Notes under the pieces: generated by a model
Told to the model about the DNA's origin: nothing
The model's database searches: none
The model's input: only the letters and a program-made list of their open reading frames with translations
Position numbers and translations under genes: made by a program
Assembly: GCA_021798095.1 (NCBI GenBank)
Contig: JAJZYL010000073.1
Span: forward strand, 1-6,226
DNA from: an archaeon
Lineage (GTDB): Archaea > Thermoproteota > Nitrososphaeria > Conexivisphaerales > UBA164
Length of the DNA: 6,226 bases
Reading direction: 5' to 3'
In this document: positions 4,253 to 6,226 of the stretch, piece after piece
How the letters are laid out: every line of letters starts with the position of its first letter
Numbering within the stretch: the stretch's first letter is position 1

Positions 4253-5590
4253 TTGGCCCAAGAAAATCCTCTTTATCTATATGAGAGAGCACCATTAACA
4301 TCACCAATTTCTAGTGTCTACGATTATTATTGGTTGGCAGAAAAGGTAGGTACACCATATTATATCGTGGAAGAGTCAACATTAAACGATAGATACGAAC
4401 AGCTGAAGGAGGCATATGCTGGCTTTAATGGAACCGTTAGGATAGCGCTATCAATTAAAGCAAATTTTAATCCATATGTGCTCAAATTCTTTATTAAGAA
4501 GGGTTCCATGTTCGATCTTACGTCCCCCGAGGAGCTTTTTTTTCTCCTTCACTCAGGAGGATCGTCGGACAGAGTTGTATACACCAGTGTCACTGAGAGG
4601 CTTGATGAATATGAAGAAATATTATCCAAAGGTGTAAAAAGAGTAGTAGTTGCATCATTTTCAGGCTTAATGAATCTAATGGAAGCGGCTGAACGCCTTA
4701 ACCTTGTTCCCGAGGTGGGGATCAGGATAAATCCGGAAGTTCCGGTCAAGGCTGAAATTAAGGCCTCTTACAAAAACGGCAAGTTTGGAGTGCCTATAGG
4801 TGGATCTACTCAGGACAATGCGACCAATATGATAAAATCCATTTATTCAACTCCAAATCTTAAATTTATTGGTTTCCATTTTCATCTGGGATCTCAGATT
4901 GAAGACCCTTCTGCATTCATTCAAGCACTGGACAAATTAAAGGCATTTTCGCAAAAGCTTAAGAGAGAAATACCTGCTTTTGAACTAAAGATGCTGGATG
5001 TGGGGGGTGGTATGCCAGTGAACTACGGTATACGTGTCCCAAGTCCAAAGGAACTTGGTACAGTTGTAACGGAGCGCCTGAACAACATAAAAGAGGAATT
5101 GGGATACGATTATGACCTTTATGTTGAAAGCGGAAGATATCTGACCGCCGAATCATCATCTCTCCTTACAAAGATAGTTAACATCAAGAATTACTCTAGC
5201 CATAAATACATCTACGTTGATGCAGGCTATCATTTATTGCTGGACACCGCATTGGTACACCAAATATACCCAATGGAGGTGTTGCCTTCAACAAAGGAGG
5301 AGCCAGTAAAAACGACGGTCGCAGGGCGGTTGTGTGACACTATGGATGTCTTTCCTATAGGGCCTGAGGCGAAGCTTGGGGGAGCCAAACAGGGAAAGCT
5401 GATGATGATCAAGAACGTGGGGGCCTATTCACTGGTTTTCAACATGCCATTCCATTCTCAGGTCAAACCAGCAGTAGTATATAGGGATGTCAATGGAAAG
5501 TACTTCTTGGCTAGAAAGAGGCAGACAATAGATGAACTATTTCAAGAAGAGGGCGGGGATCTTCTAAATAGCTGCATTCAAATAGATTGA
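4253..5590 (+). CDS. PLP-dependent fold-type III amino acid decarboxylase, LysA-like, substrate uncertain
   Basis: The family removes the carboxyl group from diaminopimelate (last step of lysine synthesis) or from ornithine, lysine or arginine (polyamine synthesis). The 445-residue protein has the expected motif order: PLP lysine Lys69 in ALSIKAN; GFHFHLGSQI (207-216) with the His that stacks on the cofactor; the phosphate-binding DVGGG (249-253); ESGR (292-295) where most members have EPGR; DAGYHLLLDTALV (323-335); CDTMD (361-365); and NVGAYSLVFNMPFHSQVKP (388-406). Length is near that of diaminopimelate decarboxylases. CDTMD is closer to the Cys-Asp motif of ornithine-type enzymes than to the usual CES-x-D of LysA, and the LysA-typical SRPRP is replaced by SQVKP. 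A TTG start is forced: the in-frame stop TAA at 4241 lies upstream, and the next Met (86) is beyond the PLP lysine. No pathway partner adjoins it. Confidence 0.82.
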   Translation: MAQENPLYLYERAPLTSPISSVYDYYWLAEKVGTPYYIVEESTLNDRYEQLKEAYAGFNGTVRIALSIKANFNPYVLKFFIKKGSMFDLTSPEELFFLLHSGGSSDRVVYTSVTERLDEYEEILSKGVKRVVVASFSGLMNLMEAAERLNLVPEVGIRINPEVPVKAEIKASYKNGKFGVPIGGSTQDNATNMIKSIYSTPNLKFIGFHFHLGSQIEDPSAFIQALDKLKAFSQKLKREIPAFELKMLDVGGGMPVNYGIRVPSPKELGTVVTERLNNIKEELGYDYDLYVESGRYLTAESSSLLTKIVNIKNYSSHKYIYVDAGYHLLLDTALVHQIYPMEVLPSTKEEPVKTTVAGRLCDTMDVFPIGPEAKLGGAKQGKLMMIKNVGAYSLVFNMPFHSQVKPAVVYRDVNGKYFLARKRQTIDELFQEEGGDLLNSCIQID

Positions 5591-5599
5591 AGCCGCACA

Positions 5600-5628
5600 A
5601 TGCGAGTTCGCATATTATTATTTTTCTT
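5600..5628 (+). terminator. Hairpin plus T-rich tract after the decarboxylase gene
   Basis: ATGCG-AGTT-CGCAT (5600-5613) forms a perfect 5-bp stem with a 4-base loop, or 6 bp with a 2-base loop. ATTATTATTTTTCTT follows at once. It starts 10 bases after the stop codon and lies between convergent genes, an expected place for termination. The stem is short; the T-rich tract may be what matters. The remaining 80 bp up to the next gene is AT-rich with no other signal I can support. Confidence 0.5.
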
Positions 5629-5709
5629 ACCTTAAATTTCCTTTAGCAAACAAAATAGGTTTAATTATGATAGTTTACTGAAATTGCTTGAAAATTATGA
5701 CCGGTTCCA

Positions 5710-6226
5710 TCATGAAACTAGGGCTTCAAGGACTGACTTTGCTGCCGTATTTACAAATGACCTAAGTTCATTTGCAGGGAGCATTTGCGTTTCTTTGATC
5801 ACACTATCACTCATCAGAAGTGCACAGGCCGCCGCTATTCCCTTCAACTGTGCCAAGGTGAAAAGCGTAGCGCATTCCATCTCCACACATAGAAAATTGT
5901 ATTTAGTGAGCTTTCCAAATAGATCACTGGCAGAATAGAATCCATCCTTGGAATATACGGGACCTACAAACGTTTTTAGATGTGCGTTTTTAAGGGCATT
6001 GCTCAGTTTTGTAAGAAGGATATAATCGGGTGCTGGCGCCATTCCAACATCACCTGAATATTCCCCCACTGTACCCCCGCTCCCGAAGGCAGCCGAGTTA
6101 GGAAGGACTACATCACCTACTTCAATGTCTAACCTTAAGGAACCTGCAGTCCCCAACCTGACAATTTGCTTTGCTCCAAGCATTATTAGCTCTTCAATAA
6201 CTATGGAGGCTGAGGGCCCGCCTATT
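5710..6226 (-). CDS. Nucleoside phosphorylase (NP-I family), 5' end outside the window
   Basis: NP-I enzymes split purine nucleosides or uridine with phosphate to give a free base and ribose 1-phosphate, in nucleoside salvage. The gene runs leftward and its reading frame is still open at 6226, so the true start is beyond the edge; the ATG at 6183 is internal. The visible 171 or so residues begin IGGPSASIVIEEL, a phosphate- and substrate-site motif, followed by IVRLGTAGSL with the conserved Arg. VEMECATLFTLAQLKG supplies the ribose-binding Met-Glu. LMSDSVI carries an Asp where purine enzymes have their catalytic Asp, and VYSKDGFYS lacks the Gln-x-Arg pair that reads uracil. Those last two points favour a purine over a uridine substrate, although VEMECATLF resembles uridine phosphorylases. 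It converges on the decarboxylase gene with a 119-bp gap. Family firm; substrate moderate. Confidence 0.85.
   Translation of the reverse strand, partial: IGGPSASIVIEELIMLGAKQIVRLGTAGSLRLDIEVGDVVLPNSAAFGSGGTVGEYSGDVGMAPAPDYILLTKLSNALKNAHLKTFVGPVYSKDGFYSASDLFGKLTKYNFLCVEMECATLFTLAQLKGIAAACALLMSDSVIKETQMLPANELRSFVNTAAKSVLEALVS

Overview
The window reads as chromosomal DNA from a thermoacidophilic euryarchaeon, most likely of the Thermoplasmatales. I infer this from the gene set (an ESCRT-III/CdvB-like protein, an archaeal Sm-like protein, an eS25-like ribosomal protein, a COG1709-type archaeal regulator) and from the promoters. Most genes have an AT-rich TATA-like box centred about 24-27 nt before the start codon, so they look leaderless and individually transcribed. 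The species cannot be fixed from the sequence alone.

Left part (1-1052): a complete IS481-type insertion sequence of about 1.02 kb. It has 28-bp inverted repeats (24/28 matches) and a 12-bp flanking direct repeat (15 bp if the ambiguous bases are counted). Its leftward transposase gene is broken by a frameshift at a tandem 4-bp duplication. The DDE residues survive, split over the two pieces. The element landed a few bases upstream of the core promoter of the next gene.

Centre-left (1090-2521): a rightward pair. The first gene is a 183-residue ESCRT-III (Snf7/CdvB-like) protein with a MIM2-like LPEVP motif near its C terminus. The second is a polytopic membrane protein resembling the SpoIIM/DUF95 family. 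Each has its own promoter. The pairing suggests a membrane-remodelling or division module, which is an inference.

Centre (2544-3678): a leftward helix-turn-helix regulator (COG1709-like) ends tail-to-tail against the membrane-protein gene. It is divergent from an Sm-like protein gene that probably starts at TTG. The shared 169-bp intergenic region holds a perfect 22-bp palindrome, a good operator candidate.

Right part (3820-6226): an eS25-like ribosomal protein, then a fold-type III PLP-dependent decarboxylase (LysA-like but with altered signature motifs). A short hairpin followed by a T-rich tract lies after the decarboxylase. Last is a leftward nucleoside phosphorylase gene whose 5' end lies beyond the window. 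The genes from 2544 onward are mostly housekeeping or regulatory and do not form one obvious pathway.
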